A stretch of DNA of 64,000 nucleotides from assembly GCF_003129465.1 (NCBI RefSeq), contig NZ_QFFF01000001.1, positions 1,225,501-1,289,500 on the forward strand, in the 5' to 3' direction. The stretch is from Sphingosinicella humi. Its GTDB lineage: Bacteria > Pseudomonadota > Alphaproteobacteria > Sphingomonadales > Sphingomonadaceae. Of this stretch, positions 1 through 9,763 are shown piece after piece. The translations under genes were made by a program, and so were the position numbers. The stretch's first letter is position 1. Each line of letters starts with the position of its first letter. The notes below the pieces were generated by a model that did no database searches, had not been told where the DNA came from, and saw only the letters and a list, made by a program, of their open reading frames with translations.

Positions 1-252
1 CACCGGCTTCCATCCCTCGACCTGCGCCTCATTCCACAAGCCGGGTGCGAAAGGCCAGCCCAGCCCTTCGCGGCTGATGCCAGTCGCCTCGCTGATGATC
101 AGGCCGGCGCCGGCACGTTGCGCGTAATATTCGGCCATGATCGGCGTGGGCACAGCTTCGCGCGTGGCGCGGGCACGGGTGAGAGGCGCCATCACCACCC
201 GGTTGGGCGCATCGATTGCGCCAAAGCGGATCGGATCGAACAGATTTGCCAT
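1..252 (-). CDS. Old yellow enzyme family NADH:flavin oxidoreductase (5' part only)
   Basis: Reverse-strand gene starting at the ATG ending at 252 and running off the left edge, so only 84 codons are visible. The reading starts MANLFDPIRFGAIDAPNRVV and continues with MAPLTRARA, followed by an AEYYAQRAGAGLIISEAT segment. This is the typical N-terminal beta/alpha unit of FMN-binding old yellow enzymes (NemA/xenobiotic reductase type), which reduce activated C=C bonds or nitro compounds with NAD(P)H. It is divergent from an ArsR-type regulator with an inverted repeat between them, suggesting local repression of this gene. The exact subfamily and substrate cannot be told from the fragment. Confidence 0.88.
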   Translation of the reverse strand, partial: MANLFDPIRFGAIDAPNRVVMAPLTRARATREAVPTPIMAEYYAQRAGAGLIISEATGISREGLGWPFAPGLWNEAQVEGWKPV

Positions 253-313
253 CAAACAGTCTCCCTGACCGCGGCGGCCATGCCGCGTCACCCGCAATTA
301 GGGGGTAAGCGAG

Positions 314-336
314 ATAGTTCAACATTTCGGAACTAT
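314..336. promoter_or_regulatory. Operator-like inverted repeat between OYE gene and ArsR gene
   Basis: Perfect 7-bp arms ATAGTTC (314-320) and GAACTAT (330-336) are separated by 9 bp. The repeat lies in the 116-bp divergent gap, about 60 bp upstream of the oxidoreductase start and 30 bp upstream of the regulator start. ArsR-family repressors bind imperfect palindromes of this sort in shared promoters. Binding by the neighbouring regulator is inferred from position only. Confidence 0.4.
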
Positions 337-368
337 TAAATTGACCGCGCCAACTCTAAATATGACTT

Positions 369-683
369 ATGGCTCTTTACCCGCATCCTCGGCTGGATGA
401 CGTCTCGCTGGAGACAGCGCTGCATGCGCTTGCCGATTCGTGCCGCCTCGGCATCGTGAGGCGCCTCGACAGCCAGACCGGCGAGCTTTCCTGCCAATCG
501 GCGGCCCAGGCCGGAGAGGTGCCCAAGAGCACCCTCAGCAACCATTTCAAAATCCTGCGCGGAGCCGGGTTGATCCGCACCCGCGCCGCCGGCCGTGAAT
601 ATCTGAGCTCGCTCCGCCGCGAGGAGTTCGATGCCCGATTTCCCGGACTGCTCGATACCGTGCTCCGCCAGCCGCGGGACTGA
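369..683 (+). CDS. ArsR-family winged-helix transcriptional regulator
   Basis: The 104-residue product has the size of a single winged-helix domain. An N-terminal helix pair (ALADSCRLGIVRRL) is followed by the recognition region VPKSTLSNHFKILRGAGLI, the classic ArsR/SmtB helix-turn-helix, and then a beta-wing containing RTRAAGREYLSSLRREEF. No ELCVCDL-type metal-binding cysteine motif is visible; the only cysteines are isolated, so a metal sensor is unlikely and a redox or organic-ligand role is possible. It is divergent from the old yellow enzyme gene, as is common for quinone- or aldehyde-responsive OYE/regulator pairs. It ends 2 bp from the convergent HDAC-like gene. Confidence 0.85.
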   Translation: MALYPHPRLDDVSLETALHALADSCRLGIVRRLDSQTGELSCQSAAQAGEVPKSTLSNHFKILRGAGLIRTRAAGREYLSSLRREEFDARFPGLLDTVLRQPRD

Positions 684-685
684 GT

Positions 686-1690
686 TCAGAAGCCGCCGAG
701 GAAAGCAGCGACATTCACGCCAAGGTCATCTACCGCATAGCCGCCTTCCATGACGACCAGGGTCGGCCAGGCCGCCGAGGCAATGCTGCGGGCGAGGGCT
801 GGATAATCCTCCGTCTCCAGGCGAAAATGGCTGATCGGATCGCCGCTGAACGTGTCGGCTCCGAAGGACAGGACCAGTAGGTCCGGCGAGAATTGACGGA
901 TACGGTCCATCGCGGTGTCGAGCGCCGCCTGGAATTTCGGTCGAGCGGTGCCGCGCGCGAGCGGAATATTGAGGTTGGCGCCTTCTCCCGGCCCTTCGCC
1001 GGCTTCGTCGGCATGGCCCCAATAAAAGGGATAGTCGGTTTTGGGATCGGCGTGGATCGAGACGAACAGGACATCTTCCCGGTCGTAGAAGATGTCCTGC
1101 GTGCCGTTGCCATGATGATAGTCGATGTCGAGGATGGCGATGCGGCCGGCCCCGCCGTCGATCGCGGCCTGGGCGGCGATGGCGGCGTTATTGAGATAGC
1201 AATAGCCGCCGAGATAGTCCGCGCCGGCATGGTGGCCGGGTGGGCGGCAGAAGGCGAAGGCGGATCGCTCCCCGGCCAGCACGATGTCGAGGGCGGTCAG
1301 CGCGGTCTGCGCGGACCAATAGGCTCCGGTCCAGGTGCCTTCGGCGATCGGCGTGCCGGCGTCATAGCTATATTGGCCGAGGCGGGCATCGATCCGCTCG
1401 AGGTCGAGCGGACGGCGGCGAACGACGGGCCAGGTGTAGCCAGCCGCATCGCCGGTGCGTCCCGCCGCCTTCCAGTCGGCATGGGCACGTTTCAGAAAGT
1501 CGACATAGTCCTGGCGGTGGACGCGAAGGATCGGCGCTTCGCCATGGTCGTGGGCTGGCTCGGTCTCGCCGATCGCCGCGAGGATCGACTCCGCCCGGCC
1601 GGGATGTTCGGCGTGGGGCACGAACGCGCCATTGTGAAGCTCGAGGGCCGGCGCATGCTCCAGCTGGCGGGCATCCCATATCTTGCGCAT
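686..1690 (-). CDS. Histone deacetylase-like amidohydrolase (acetylpolyamine amidohydrolase type)
   Basis: This is a 334-residue zinc hydrolase of the arginase/deacetylase superfamily. The product shows FVPHAEHPGRAESI near residue 25, the conserved PPGHHAG block at about 150-156 (tandem His charge relay), DIDYHHGNGTQDIFY at about 188-202 with zinc-ligand Asp and His, and LSFGADTFSGDP with the third metal ligand. Bacterial members remove acetyl groups from polyamines or other small amides; the natural substrate here is unknown. The start at 1690 (MRKIWDARQ) is chosen over an upstream in-frame start because it matches family N-termini and has GGAG about 10 bases upstream. Confidence 0.88.
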   Translation of the reverse strand: MRKIWDARQLEHAPALELHNGAFVPHAEHPGRAESILAAIGETEPAHDHGEAPILRVHRQDYVDFLKRAHADWKAAGRTGDAAGYTWPVVRRRPLDLERIDARLGQYSYDAGTPIAEGTWTGAYWSAQTALTALDIVLAGERSAFAFCRPPGHHAGADYLGGYCYLNNAAIAAQAAIDGGAGRIAILDIDYHHGNGTQDIFYDREDVLFVSIHADPKTDYPFYWGHADEAGEGPGEGANLNIPLARGTARPKFQAALDTAMDRIRQFSPDLLVLSFGADTFSGDPISHFRLETEDYPALARSIASAAWPTLVVMEGGYAVDDLGVNVAAFLGGF

Positions 1691-1752
1691 CAGACTTTTA
1701 CTCCGCCACCCCAGCGACTCCGTTTGCATGCCAGCCTTCGCCGGTACGGCGG

Positions 1753-3039
1753 CTATCTGAGCAGATCGCTCGGCAGGGTCGGTTCGGAGATCACCCGTTC
1801 CATCACCGCCCAGCGCGCCTCGGACGTGTTGCCGGCGGCTTCGACATAGGCTTCGACCATGTCCTCGCCGAGGCCGTAGTTGATCACGTAGCTGCGATAT
1901 TCGTCGATGAAGTCGACCGACTGTTCTGCCCGCTTCTTGGAGACGAGCTGATATTTTTGCGTGAGCTCGACGGCGCGGTCGCGATTGGTGCGGCCTTCCA
2001 GATAATCGCGGGCGATGGTGAAGCGGGCTCCCTGCAGAGCCTCCATCGCCTCGAGCAAAGCGAGATATTCATCGGCCTGGTCCGTCGGCAGTCCGGCCAG
2101 CGGGTAGAGGACGGACGTTTCGTAGCGAAGCCGCTCCTCGCCCGGAAAGGCGAGGTCGATCCCGTAATTGGCCGAGCCTTCGGCGATCAGCGACTGGGGC
2201 GAATAGAGCGGGTAGACGCTGAACTCGATCCAGCCGCGCTGCTGCGTCAGCCGCTGCTCCAGCAAGGCATTCAGGACGTGGTGCCCCGGATAGCCTTCGT
2301 GGCAACCGAGATCGACGGCGCGGCTGATGCGGATCGGCAGATCGGTGTTGACCTGGATCAGGCTGTTATAACCGCCCTGATAATAGTTGTAGCCCGACCA
2401 GCTCTTGCCGGTGACGAACTCCAGGGTGAAGGTTTCGCCGGCCGGCAGGCCGACATGCGCGGCGGTGCGCCTTTTGCACTCGGCGATGGCGGCGTCGAAC
2501 ACCGGCTTCAGCCGGTCGGCGGGGATGGTGAAGCGCTCCTGGAAGGCATCGACCCGCTGCCACAGCGGACCCTCGCCCGGAACGAGGGCGTCAATCCGCG
2601 CCAACACGGGATCAAAGGTCGAGAGCGGCTGAATGTCGGGGCTGACACCGAACAGTCCCTCGGCCTCCTCGGCGAAGCTCAGCCTCTCGCCTCTAAGCAT
2701 GCGCAGCCGCGTCGAGGCGGCCCTGAGCTGCGCCAATAGGAAGGTCCGGCGGCGCTGTTCCATCGTCTCCAAGGTCGCGGGATCGATGGCGTTGACGCGC
2801 GCCGTCAGCGCCGCCGCCTCCGCCGCGAGACTCTCGAGCGAGCGCGGCGCCGCCTTGGCGGCATCGCGCCACTCGGCCGGGCCGTAATAGGCATCGACAT
2901 AGCCGGGTTCGCGCTCGCCTATCTCCAGCGTCATCTGGACATAGTCGGCGGCGATCTCATCGAGGCTGTCGCCCTCAACCTTGCCGGAGACGCAACCGGC
3001 GAGGAGCAGCAGTCCCAAAAACGCGTGAGGCCATTTCAT
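1753..3039 (-). CDS. DUF885 family putative lipoprotein
   Basis: The 428-residue protein starts with a signal peptide ending in a lipobox (LLLLAGC, Cys about residue 16), so it is probably a membrane-anchored periplasmic lipoprotein. The body is alpha-helical and contains the sequence LGCHEGYPGHHV at roughly residue 245-256, matching the HExxH-like zinc site of DUF885 proteins, which are thought to be metallopeptidases. It is shorter than many 550-600 residue DUF885 members. The start codon overlaps the stop of nhaA by 4 bp (ATGA), so the two are probably co-transcribed with nhaA upstream. Substrate unknown. Confidence 0.82.
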   Translation of the reverse strand: MKWPHAFLGLLLLAGCVSGKVEGDSLDEIAADYVQMTLEIGEREPGYVDAYYGPAEWRDAAKAAPRSLESLAAEAAALTARVNAIDPATLETMEQRRRTFLLAQLRAASTRLRMLRGERLSFAEEAEGLFGVSPDIQPLSTFDPVLARIDALVPGEGPLWQRVDAFQERFTIPADRLKPVFDAAIAECKRRTAAHVGLPAGETFTLEFVTGKSWSGYNYYQGGYNSLIQVNTDLPIRISRAVDLGCHEGYPGHHVLNALLEQRLTQQRGWIEFSVYPLYSPQSLIAEGSANYGIDLAFPGEERLRYETSVLYPLAGLPTDQADEYLALLEAMEALQGARFTIARDYLEGRTNRDRAVELTQKYQLVSKKRAEQSVDFIDEYRSYVINYGLGEDMVEAYVEAAGNTSEARWAVMERVISEPTLPSDLLR

Positions 3040-4310
3040 GGCCTCCGTTCCTCAAGCGAAACCACATCGCCGTCAATCCGTATCTCCCGCTCCTGCTCGG
3101 CCTGCGTTTCCTCGTGCCGCAGATGTTGCGGCGCGAGGCGGAGCAGCAGATAGCCGGCCAGCGCCGACACGAGGGAGCCGAGCAGCACGCCGATCTTCGC
3201 CTCCTCGATCAGGTCCGGCCGGCCGGGGAAGGCGAGCGCGCCGATGAAGAGGCTCATGGTGAAGCCGATGCCGCAGAGAAGCGCGACGCCGTAGATCTGG
3301 AGCCAGGTCGCGCCGCGCAGGCGCTGAGCGAAGCCCAGGCGACAGCAGAGCCAGACCGCGCCGAAGATGCCGACCTGCTTGCCGACGAAGAGGCCGGCGG
3401 CAATGCCGAGCGGCAAGGGCGCGAAGATCTGGTCCACCCCCATCCCCGCGAGCGAGACGCCGGCATTGGCGAAGCCGAACAGCGGCACGATGAAGAAGGC
3501 GACGAGCGGCGTGATCGCATGCTCCAGCCGGTGAAGCGGCGAATGAACCGCATCCGGCGCGCCGGGCGTCTTGACGATCGGGATCATGGCCGCGGCGAGC
3601 ACGCCGGCGATGGTGGCATGAACGCCGGAGAGGAGAACCGCGTACCAGAGGCCAAGCGCCAGCAGCATGTAGACCCAAAGCGCCCTGACGCCGCTCTTGT
3701 TGAGGAGATACATCACGAACAGGATCGCCGCCCCGGCGCCGAGCGCGAGGGTGTTGAGCGAGTCCGTATAGGCGAGGGCGATGATCGCCACCGCCCCCAT
3801 GTCGTCGACGATGGCCACGGTGGTGAGGAACAGCTTCAGCGACGTGGGCGCGCGCTTGCCGAGCAGCGCCAGCACTCCGATGGCGAAGGCGATGTCGGTC
3901 GCCGCGGGGATCGCCCAGCCCCTGACCAGCTCCGGCGTGCCGGCGGTCAGCATCAGATAGACGGCGGCGGGCACGATCATGCCCGAGCCGGCGGCGATGA
4001 AGGGGAGGCGGCGCTGGCTCCAGGTGGCGAGGCGGCCGTCGACGAATTCGCGCTTTATCTCCAGCCCGACGAGCAGGAAGAAGATGGCCATCAGCCCGTC
4101 GTTGATCCAGAGGTGCAGCGTCATCGGCCCGAGCTTCGGCGTCAGGGCCGGGCCGATCGGATCGTGCAGGGCGTGATGGTAAAGATCGTAGAGCGGGCTG
4201 TTGGCGACGATCATGGCCAGCGCCGTCGCGCCCATCAGCAGCAGGCCCCCCGCCGCTTCGCTCGCGAGGAACTGCCTCAAGGCCGATGGCGCACCGCTCC
4301 GCTGGACCAC
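3036..4310 (-). CDS. nhaA: Na+/H+ antiporter NhaA
   Basis: The 424-residue inner-membrane antiporter exchanges cytoplasmic Na+ for external protons in pH and salt homeostasis. The product shows the family hallmarks HLWINDGLMAIFFLLVGLEI near residue 70, ATDIAFAIGVLALLGKR with the ion-binding Asp near 140-155, and many hydrophobic helices throughout. A charged C-terminal tail after the last helix is rich in Glu and Arg and lies in the cytoplasm by family topology. The start is GTG at 4310, preceded by AGGAGA. It is translationally coupled (ATGA) to the downstream DUF885 lipoprotein gene. Confidence 0.95.
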   Translation of the reverse strand: MVQRSGAPSALRQFLASEAAGGLLLMGATALAMIVANSPLYDLYHHALHDPIGPALTPKLGPMTLHLWINDGLMAIFFLLVGLEIKREFVDGRLATWSQRRLPFIAAGSGMIVPAAVYLMLTAGTPELVRGWAIPAATDIAFAIGVLALLGKRAPTSLKLFLTTVAIVDDMGAVAIIALAYTDSLNTLALGAGAAILFVMYLLNKSGVRALWVYMLLALGLWYAVLLSGVHATIAGVLAAAMIPIVKTPGAPDAVHSPLHRLEHAITPLVAFFIVPLFGFANAGVSLAGMGVDQIFAPLPLGIAAGLFVGKQVGIFGAVWLCCRLGFAQRLRGATWLQIYGVALLCGIGFTMSLFIGALAFPGRPDLIEEAKIGVLLGSLVSALAGYLLLRLAPQHLRHEETQAEQEREIRIDGDVVSLEERRP

Positions 4311-4339
4311 TATGTCTCCTTCCGATTGCAGGAGCGTCC

Positions 4340-4373
4340 TAACCGCCGGATAGCGGGCGCGCCAAGGCGGTTA
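4340..4373 (-). terminator. Hairpin at the 3' end of purH
   Basis: Inverted arms TAACCGCC (4340-4347) and GGCGGTTA (4366-4373) flank an 18-base loop, and one arm contains the TAA stop of purH. There is no clear U-run, so this is a weak intrinsic terminator or an RNA-stabilising stem between purH and nhaA rather than a definite terminator. Confidence 0.3.
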
Positions 4374-5960
4374 GTGCCGGAAGTGGCGCATGCCGGTGAA
4401 GACCATGGCAAGGCCGGCCTCGTCGGCGGCGGCAATTACTTCCTCGTCGCGGATCGAGCCGCCCGGCTGGATCACGGCCGTGGCGCCCGCCTCGACGGCG
4501 GCGAGGAGGCCGTCGGCGAAGGGGAAGAAGGCGTCCGAGGCGACCGCCGAGCCGAGGGTGCGCGGCTCGGCCCAGCCCGCCTTCTCCGCCGCGTCCTTCG
4601 CCTTCCAGGCGGCGATGCGCGCGGATTCGAGTCGGTTCATCTGTCCCGCGCCGACGCCGGCGGTGGCGCCGCCCTTGGCATAGACGATGGCGTTCGACTT
4701 CACATGCTTGGCCACCGTCCAGGCGAACAGGCAGTCGGAGAGTTCCTGATCCGTGGGCGCCCTTTTGGTCACGACCTTGAGATCGTTACGGCCGATCCGT
4801 CCATTGTCGCGCGATTGGACGAGATAACCCCCGGCGATGGACTTCAGCGTCAAGCCGGCGCGCGCCGGATCGGGCAACTCTCCGGTGAGGAGAAGGCGAA
4901 GGTTCTTCTTCTTGGCGAAGACGGCGCGGGCGTCCTCGTCGGCATCGGGGGCGATGACGACCTCGGTGAAAATCTGGGTCATCGCCTCGGCGGTCTCGCG
5001 GGTGAGCTTTTCGTTCACCGCGATGATGCCGCCGAAGGCCGAGACGGTGTCGCAGGCTAAGGCCTCCTCATAAGCCTTGAGCAGCGTGGGAGCGGTGGCG
5101 ACGCCGCAGGGATTGGCGTGCTTGACGATGACGCAGGCAGGACCGGAACCGCGGAACTCGGCGACCAGCTCCAGCGCCGCGTCGGCGTCATTGTAATTAT
5201 TGTAGCTGAGTTCCTTGCCCTGGACTTGGCTTGCCTGGGCGATGCCGCGCGCGTGCGGGCCAGCGGGAATGTAGAGCGCCGCCTTCTGGTGCGGGTTCTC
5301 GCCGTAACGCAGCTCCTCCCGCTTGTTCATGATGGCAGGGAGCATGTCGGGGAAGAATTGCTGCTGATCGGCGAAGGCGAACCAGGAGGAAATCATCGAA
5401 TCATAGGCTGCCGTCGCAGAAAAAGCCTTGGCGGCCAGCCGCTTGCGGAAAGCGAGTGACGTCATGCCGCCGCTCCCGTCGAGGGCGGCGATCAGCTCCG
5501 CATAGTCCGACGGATCGGTGACGATGGCCACGTGGACATGGTTCTTGGCGGCCGAGCGGACCATCGACGGGCCGCCAATGTCGATATTCTCGATGATCTC
5601 GTCGCGCCCCGCGCCCTTCGCGACGGTCTGGGCGAACGGATAGAGGTTGACGACGACGAGGTCGATCGCACCGATTTCGTGCGCCTCCATCGCGGCGACA
5701 TGCTCGGGATTGTCGCGAACGGCGAGGAGGCCGCCGTGAACCTTGGGGTGGAGCGTCTTGACGCGGCCGTCCATCATCTCGGGAAAGCCGGTGAGATCGG
5801 AAATATCCCGCACCTCCAGCCCTGCATCGCGCAGCGCCTTGGCCGTTCCGCCGGTCGAGACCAGCTCCACGCCGTGGCGGGCAAGCGCCTCGCCCAGCTC
5901 GACCAGGCCGTTCTTGTCGGACAGGGAGAGCAGCGCGCGGGTGATTTTCACGTCGGACAT
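4371..5960 (-). CDS. purH: Bifunctional AICAR transformylase / IMP cyclohydrolase
   Basis: The 529-residue enzyme catalyses the last two steps of de novo purine synthesis: formylation of AICAR with 10-formyl-THF, and ring closure to IMP. The N-terminal 150 residues form the MGS-like cyclohydrolase domain ([53 protein letters not shown]). The rest is the transformylase ([32 protein letters not shown]). The start at 5960 ([12 protein letters not shown]) is preferred over an upstream in-frame start lacking homology. It is separated by 85 bp from the heparinase-like gene upstream and probably belongs to the same minus-strand series. Confidence 0.96.
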   Translation of the reverse strand: MSDVKITRALLSLSDKNGLVELGEALARHGVELVSTGGTAKALRDAGLEVRDISDLTGFPEMMDGRVKTLHPKVHGGLLAVRDNPEHVAAMEAHEIGAIDLVVVNLYPFAQTVAKGAGRDEIIENIDIGGPSMVRSAAKNHVHVAIVTDPSDYAELIAALDGSGGMTSLAFRKRLAAKAFSATAAYDSMISSWFAFADQQQFFPDMLPAIMNKREELRYGENPHQKAALYIPAGPHARGIAQASQVQGKELSYNNYNDADAALELVAEFRGSGPACVIVKHANPCGVATAPTLLKAYEEALACDTVSAFGGIIAVNEKLTRETAEAMTQIFTEVVIAPDADEDARAVFAKKKNLRLLLTGELPDPARAGLTLKSIAGGYLVQSRDNGRIGRNDLKVVTKRAPTDQELSDCLFAWTVAKHVKSNAIVYAKGGATAGVGAGQMNRLESARIAAWKAKDAAEKAGWAEPRTLGSAVASDAFFPFADGLLAAVEAGATAVIQPGGSIRDEEVIAAADEAGLAMVFTGMRHFRH

Positions 5961-6045
5961 CGGGGTTTCCTGAAGGTGTGTTCGGGAGGGATTGCGCACC
6001 CCATAGCGGCATCGCCGGGCAGCGTCACCCCGCCCCCACATCGAG

Positions 6046-7788
6046 TTATTTGGCGCGCTTGAACATCCAGCTGATCGCCATGCCGTCCGGCGGCGTCTCT
6101 CCGGAGACGACGAGCTGCAAGCTCGAATGGGGCCGCGCCTCGCCGTCGATCCAAAGGCTGTCCTCCGTCCCCAGCCGCCCGCCGCGACAGCGGAACTGCC
6201 AGACGCCGCCGCCCTTGATGCGAAGCAGCGCGCCCTGACCGTCCGCGGTGGTGGTCACCTCAACGGCCGGTGCCAGATGGAATCGCACGGCGAAGGGAAT
6301 GGGATCGCGCCGCCGGCGGCGGCCTTGCGGCAACAGCCTGTCCTCGCCCGTCAGCTCGGCGCCGTCGGCGCTGAGGCTCAGCTGGCGTTGATGGACCAGG
6401 CCGAGGCGGCGAACATAGCCGTCATGGCTGGCCTCCACCGTCACCGCGCCGGCATTGTCGTTCCGCGAAAGCTCCACCTGGCTTACGCCCTTGCCGAGGC
6501 TGCCATCCTCGTGGATCGCGGTGGAGTTGCGGTCGTCGAGAATCAGGGTCGAATGGGCAGCGCTGGTCCTCAGCCCCTGCAGAAGATCGGGAGGCAAGGT
6601 CGTGCGATCGCGCCCGACGCCGCCGCAATTGACGACGATCCGGTCGGCGCCGTCACTGAACTCGAAGGCGAGCGTGGACGCGCAGCCACCGCTCAGCGCG
6701 CGGCCGGGAGGCGGCGGCGCAGCGTCGAATATGGCAACGCTCTTCCTCGCCGCCAGGCGCTGATAGCCCCAACCCCGCGATTGCCGGAGGGCGCGCGTGT
6801 CAATCGCCGATCCCTCGAGGGCGGCGGAAACCCGACGTCTTGACGTCATGTTGCCGCCCTGCCAGCTCGACAGCGCCTCGTCCCCCAAAGTGGCCGACAG
6901 CAAGGCCGAAACCGAGCCCTCCAGCGCCTCGACGATCGCTTCAGGAACGTCGCGCCGCCCGGCATAATAAGCGGCGCGGAGCTGGCTCATCAGCTCGACC
7001 AGCTCAAGCTGCTCCACCGGCGACCGGCTGACCAGGCCACCATCCTCGTGCATGGCTCCGGCGAGAGCCCGGGCGAGACCACGCTCGCCGGCGCCAAGCC
7101 GCGCCGAGCCGCCCTGCACGACCAGCGCCGAGACGATGACCCCGATCCAGGCTGTGATCCGCGGCAGCCCGGCAGGGGCCTTGTCGGCGCCCTTCTCCAG
7201 GTGGCGGGCGCCGCGCGCCAGCGTGTTCAGCACCGCCGATCGGTAGACGAGATCATTGGAGGAGAGGATATAAGGCGCATAGGCCGCCCAGAAGAGTATC
7301 CGCCGGCCCCAAAGATCGGCCCGCCAGGCCCGTTCGCAGACTTGGTCGGCATAGCTGTCCAGCCATCGCCGGACCATCGACTGGGCGAGCTTGGCCCCCC
7401 GTTCCCGGGTCGCCGCGGCGGCGAGGTCGCGCAGCCAGGCGAAGCTTTGCAGATGGTCGGACAAGTCCGGTGCCAGCGTCGGATCGGCGAAGTCGAGCTT
7501 GGCGATCGGCACGCTCTTGCCGCCGAACGTCATCTGGCCGGCGAGCAAGGCCTCGCCTGCCGCCTTGTCGCCCGCGATCGGATCCTTGGGCACGGCGAGC
7601 AGCTTCAGCGGGAAACGTCCGCGGAGCCGGAAGGCGTGGAAGGGCGTGCGCCAGGCGAGCCGGTGGAGGCGGTAGGCGAGCCGCTCGGAGAGAGATACCC
7701 CGCGGTCGTCGCCGACCCGGATCAGCCGCTTGCCCTCACCGATCTCCTGTTCCCCCTGGGAGTGATCGATGCGTTCGAGCAGGCTCAC
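6046..7788 (-). CDS. Heparinase II/III family protein
   Basis: The 580-residue protein has an alpha/alpha-toroid N-terminal half (helices around residues 60-300, e.g. [20 protein letters not shown] and [19 protein letters not shown]) and a beta-sandwich C-terminal half ([18 protein letters not shown]), the architecture of polysaccharide lyase family 12-like proteins. Sphingomonads keep one such gene beside rpe, purH and rsmB, so a housekeeping envelope or glycan role is likelier than heparin degradation; the real substrate is unknown. No signal peptide is seen. The start is set at GTG 7788, which overlaps the rpe stop by 4 bp (GTGA); the ATG further upstream would lie deep inside rpe. Confidence 0.78.
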   Translation of the reverse strand: MSLLERIDHSQGEQEIGEGKRLIRVGDDRGVSLSERLAYRLHRLAWRTPFHAFRLRGRFPLKLLAVPKDPIAGDKAAGEALLAGQMTFGGKSVPIAKLDFADPTLAPDLSDHLQSFAWLRDLAAAATRERGAKLAQSMVRRWLDSYADQVCERAWRADLWGRRILFWAAYAPYILSSNDLVYRSAVLNTLARGARHLEKGADKAPAGLPRITAWIGVIVSALVVQGGSARLGAGERGLARALAGAMHEDGGLVSRSPVEQLELVELMSQLRAAYYAGRRDVPEAIVEALEGSVSALLSATLGDEALSSWQGGNMTSRRRVSAALEGSAIDTRALRQSRGWGYQRLAARKSVAIFDAAPPPPGRALSGGCASTLAFEFSDGADRIVVNCGGVGRDRTTLPPDLLQGLRTSAAHSTLILDDRNSTAIHEDGSLGKGVSQVELSRNDNAGAVTVEASHDGYVRRLGLVHQRQLSLSADGAELTGEDRLLPQGRRRRRDPIPFAVRFHLAPAVEVTTTADGQGALLRIKGGGVWQFRCRGGRLGTEDSLWIDGEARPHSSLQLVVSGETPPDGMAISWMFKRAK

Positions 7789-8447
7789 GATCCGCGCAGC
7801 CCCTTTATATTCTCGGCGTAGCGCGCGGGCCCGCCCTTGAAGGTAGCGGTGCCGGCCACGAGGGCGTCGGCACCCGCTTCGATCACGCGCCGGCAATTAT
7901 TCTGGTCGACGCCGCCGTCCACCTCCAGGTCGATCGGCTTGCCGAGCTTGTCGATCTGCTTGCGGATGGCTTCGATCTTGCGCAGCTGGCTGTCGATAAA
8001 GCTTTGGCCGCCGAAGCCAGGATTGACGCTCATGACGAGGACGAGGTCGACCTCTTCCAACACATAGTCGAGCATCTTGGCCGGCGTCGCCGGATTGAGC
8101 GACACCCCCGCCTTCTTGCCCAGCGCCTTGATGCGCTGGATAGTGCGGTGAAGATGCGGCCCGGCCTCGGGATGAACGGTGATGATATCGGCGCCGGCCT
8201 CGGCGAAGGCATCGAGGAAATTGTCGACCGGCGAGATCATCAGATGGACATCGAACGGCTTGGTCGTGTGCGGGCGGAGCGCCTTCACGACGGCGGGGCC
8301 GATCGTGATGTTCGGGACGAAATGACCGTCCATCACATCGACATGGATCCAGTCCGCGCCGGCCGCGTCGATGGCGCGCACCTCCTCGCCCAGGCGCGAG
8401 AAATCGGCGGAAAGGATGGAGGGCGAGATACGGACAGGCTGCGGCAC
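7785..8447 (-). CDS. rpe: Ribulose-phosphate 3-epimerase
   Basis: The 220-residue TIM-barrel enzyme interconverts ribulose-5-phosphate and xylulose-5-phosphate in the pentose phosphate pathway. Motifs seen include [16 protein letters not shown] at the N-terminus, [17 protein letters not shown] with metal-ligand His and Asp, [19 protein letters not shown], and [13 protein letters not shown] near the C-terminus. Length matches the family. The downstream heparinase-like gene starts at the GTGA overlapping its stop, so the two are one transcription unit. Confidence 0.96.
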   Translation of the reverse strand: MPQPVRISPSILSADFSRLGEEVRAIDAAGADWIHVDVMDGHFVPNITIGPAVVKALRPHTTKPFDVHLMISPVDNFLDAFAEAGADIITVHPEAGPHLHRTIQRIKALGKKAGVSLNPATPAKMLDYVLEEVDLVLVMSVNPGFGGQSFIDSQLRKIEAIRKQIDKLGKPIDLEVDGGVDQNNCRRVIEAGADALVAGTATFKGGPARYAENIKGLRGS

Positions 8448-8506
8448 GACCGAATCTTAACGCTCGCGATTCGCCGGGGCAAGGAAGCGGGCCGACTTAT
8501 CCCCGG

Positions 8507-9763
8507 TTATTTGCGCCTGAACCGAGCGACGAAGAATCCGTCGGCACCGCCCTGCTCCTCAAACGCGCCCGGGAGGATGCGGAGGATGCCGTCATTGGGG
8601 CGGACGCCGGCGGGGAGTTCGTCCAGGGTGACGGGGTCGAGCGCGAAATCGGTCCGGCTGGCCAGGAAGGCGCGGGCGACCTGCTCGCCTTCCTCCGGCT
8701 CCAGCGAGCAGACCGAATAGACGAGGGTGCCGCCAAGCTTCAGCCAGTCGGCGGCCCGGGCGAGCATCGCCTTCTGCCCCTCCGCCAGCTCAGCGATGGC
8801 GCGCGGGCGGACGCGGTGGAGGACGTCGGGGTGGCGACGGAAGATGCCGGTCGCGGAGCAGGGGGCATCCAGCAGGATCGCCTCGACCGGAGCGGGTGGC
8901 TGCCACTGCATGACGTCGGCGACCTCGACCTCCGACTTGAGGCGGGTCCGGTCCAGATTCTCGCGAAGTCGTGCCAGACGACTTTCGGAGGCATCGACGG
9001 CCGTCACGTCGAACCCGGCGGAGGCGAGCTGCATCGTCTTGCCGCCGGGCGCGGCGCAGAGGTCGAGCGCGGTGCGGCCTTTGCCCTCTCCGAGCAGGCG
9101 CGCGGGCATGGAGGCGGAAATATCCTGAACCCACCATTCGCCTTCGCCATAGCCGGTAAGGCCGGCCACCGCCGTGCCCCGCGCCAGCCGGAGATGGCGC
9201 GGCATCAGGCCGACGCCCTCCAGGCCTTCGGGAATCCGATCGGCGGCGAAGATGAGGTCGAGCGGCGGCGGCACGGCAAGGGAACGAGCGGCGGCGCGGG
9301 CGACGGCGCTGCCCCAAGCCTGTTCCCAACGCGCCTCCACCGCCGGCGGGAGCGTCGGCGTTTCAGGGAGCGTCGCCTTGCGCCGCATGAGCGCGCTGAA
9401 GACGCCATGGACAAGGCGACGCGGGCCGCCGTCGACCAGCGACAGCACGGTCGAGATGGCGGCATGATGCGGCGTCGCCATCGCCAGCGCCTGGACCAGG
9501 GCGATGCGGAGCGCGAACCGCGCCTTGGCATCGTCCGGCAACCGCTTCTTAGTGGCGCTATCGATCAGAGCATCGAGATCGGCCAGGCGGCGGAGCGTCT
9601 CGGCGGCCATCGCGTGGGCGAAGGCTCGATCGTCGCCGCGGTCGAGATCGCGCGCGGCTCCGTCGAGCGCCGCCTCGAGCGGCAGGCCCTTGCGAAGCAC
9701 CGCGTCGAGCAGACGCAGCGCGGCACGGCGCGACGCCGTGCCGGGAGGAAGATTGTCGCTCAG
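8507..9763 (-). CDS. rsmB: 16S rRNA (cytosine-967-C5)-methyltransferase RsmB/Sun
   Basis: An N-terminal NusB-like RNA-binding domain is followed by a C-terminal Rossmann methyltransferase: [16 protein letters not shown] binds AdoMet, [16 protein letters not shown] holds one catalytic Cys and [13 protein letters not shown] the other. It methylates C967 of 16S rRNA. The reading frame stays open and family-like upstream of the first ordinary start (GTG at 9700): residues [20 protein letters not shown] complete the first NusB-like helix. The only codon that could begin it is CTG at 9763-9761, which overlaps the htpX stop as CTGA. I therefore extend the gene to 9763 (418 residues). If CTG is not used, the protein begins at 9700 with a truncated first helix. 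Confidence 0.85.
   Translation of the reverse strand: MSDNLPPGTASRRAALRLLDAVLRKGLPLEAALDGAARDLDRGDDRAFAHAMAAETLRRLADLDALIDSATKKRLPDDAKARFALRIALVQALAMATPHHAAISTVLSLVDGGPRRLVHGVFSALMRRKATLPETPTLPPAVEARWEQAWGSAVARAAARSLAVPPPLDLIFAADRIPEGLEGVGLMPRHLRLARGTAVAGLTGYGEGEWWVQDISASMPARLLGEGKGRTALDLCAAPGGKTMQLASAGFDVTAVDASESRLARLRENLDRTRLKSEVEVADVMQWQPPAPVEAILLDAPCSATGIFRRHPDVLHRVRPRAIAELAEGQKAMLARAADWLKLGGTLVYSVCSLEPEEGEQVARAFLASRTDFALDPVTLDELPAGVRPNDGILRILPGAFEEQGGADGFFVARFRRK

Noticed and set aside
3114-5060. Open frame of about 650 codons antisense to nhaA and purH
   Set aside because: It crosses two well-conserved genes on the other strand and its translation is low-complexity Arg/Glu/Gly-rich.
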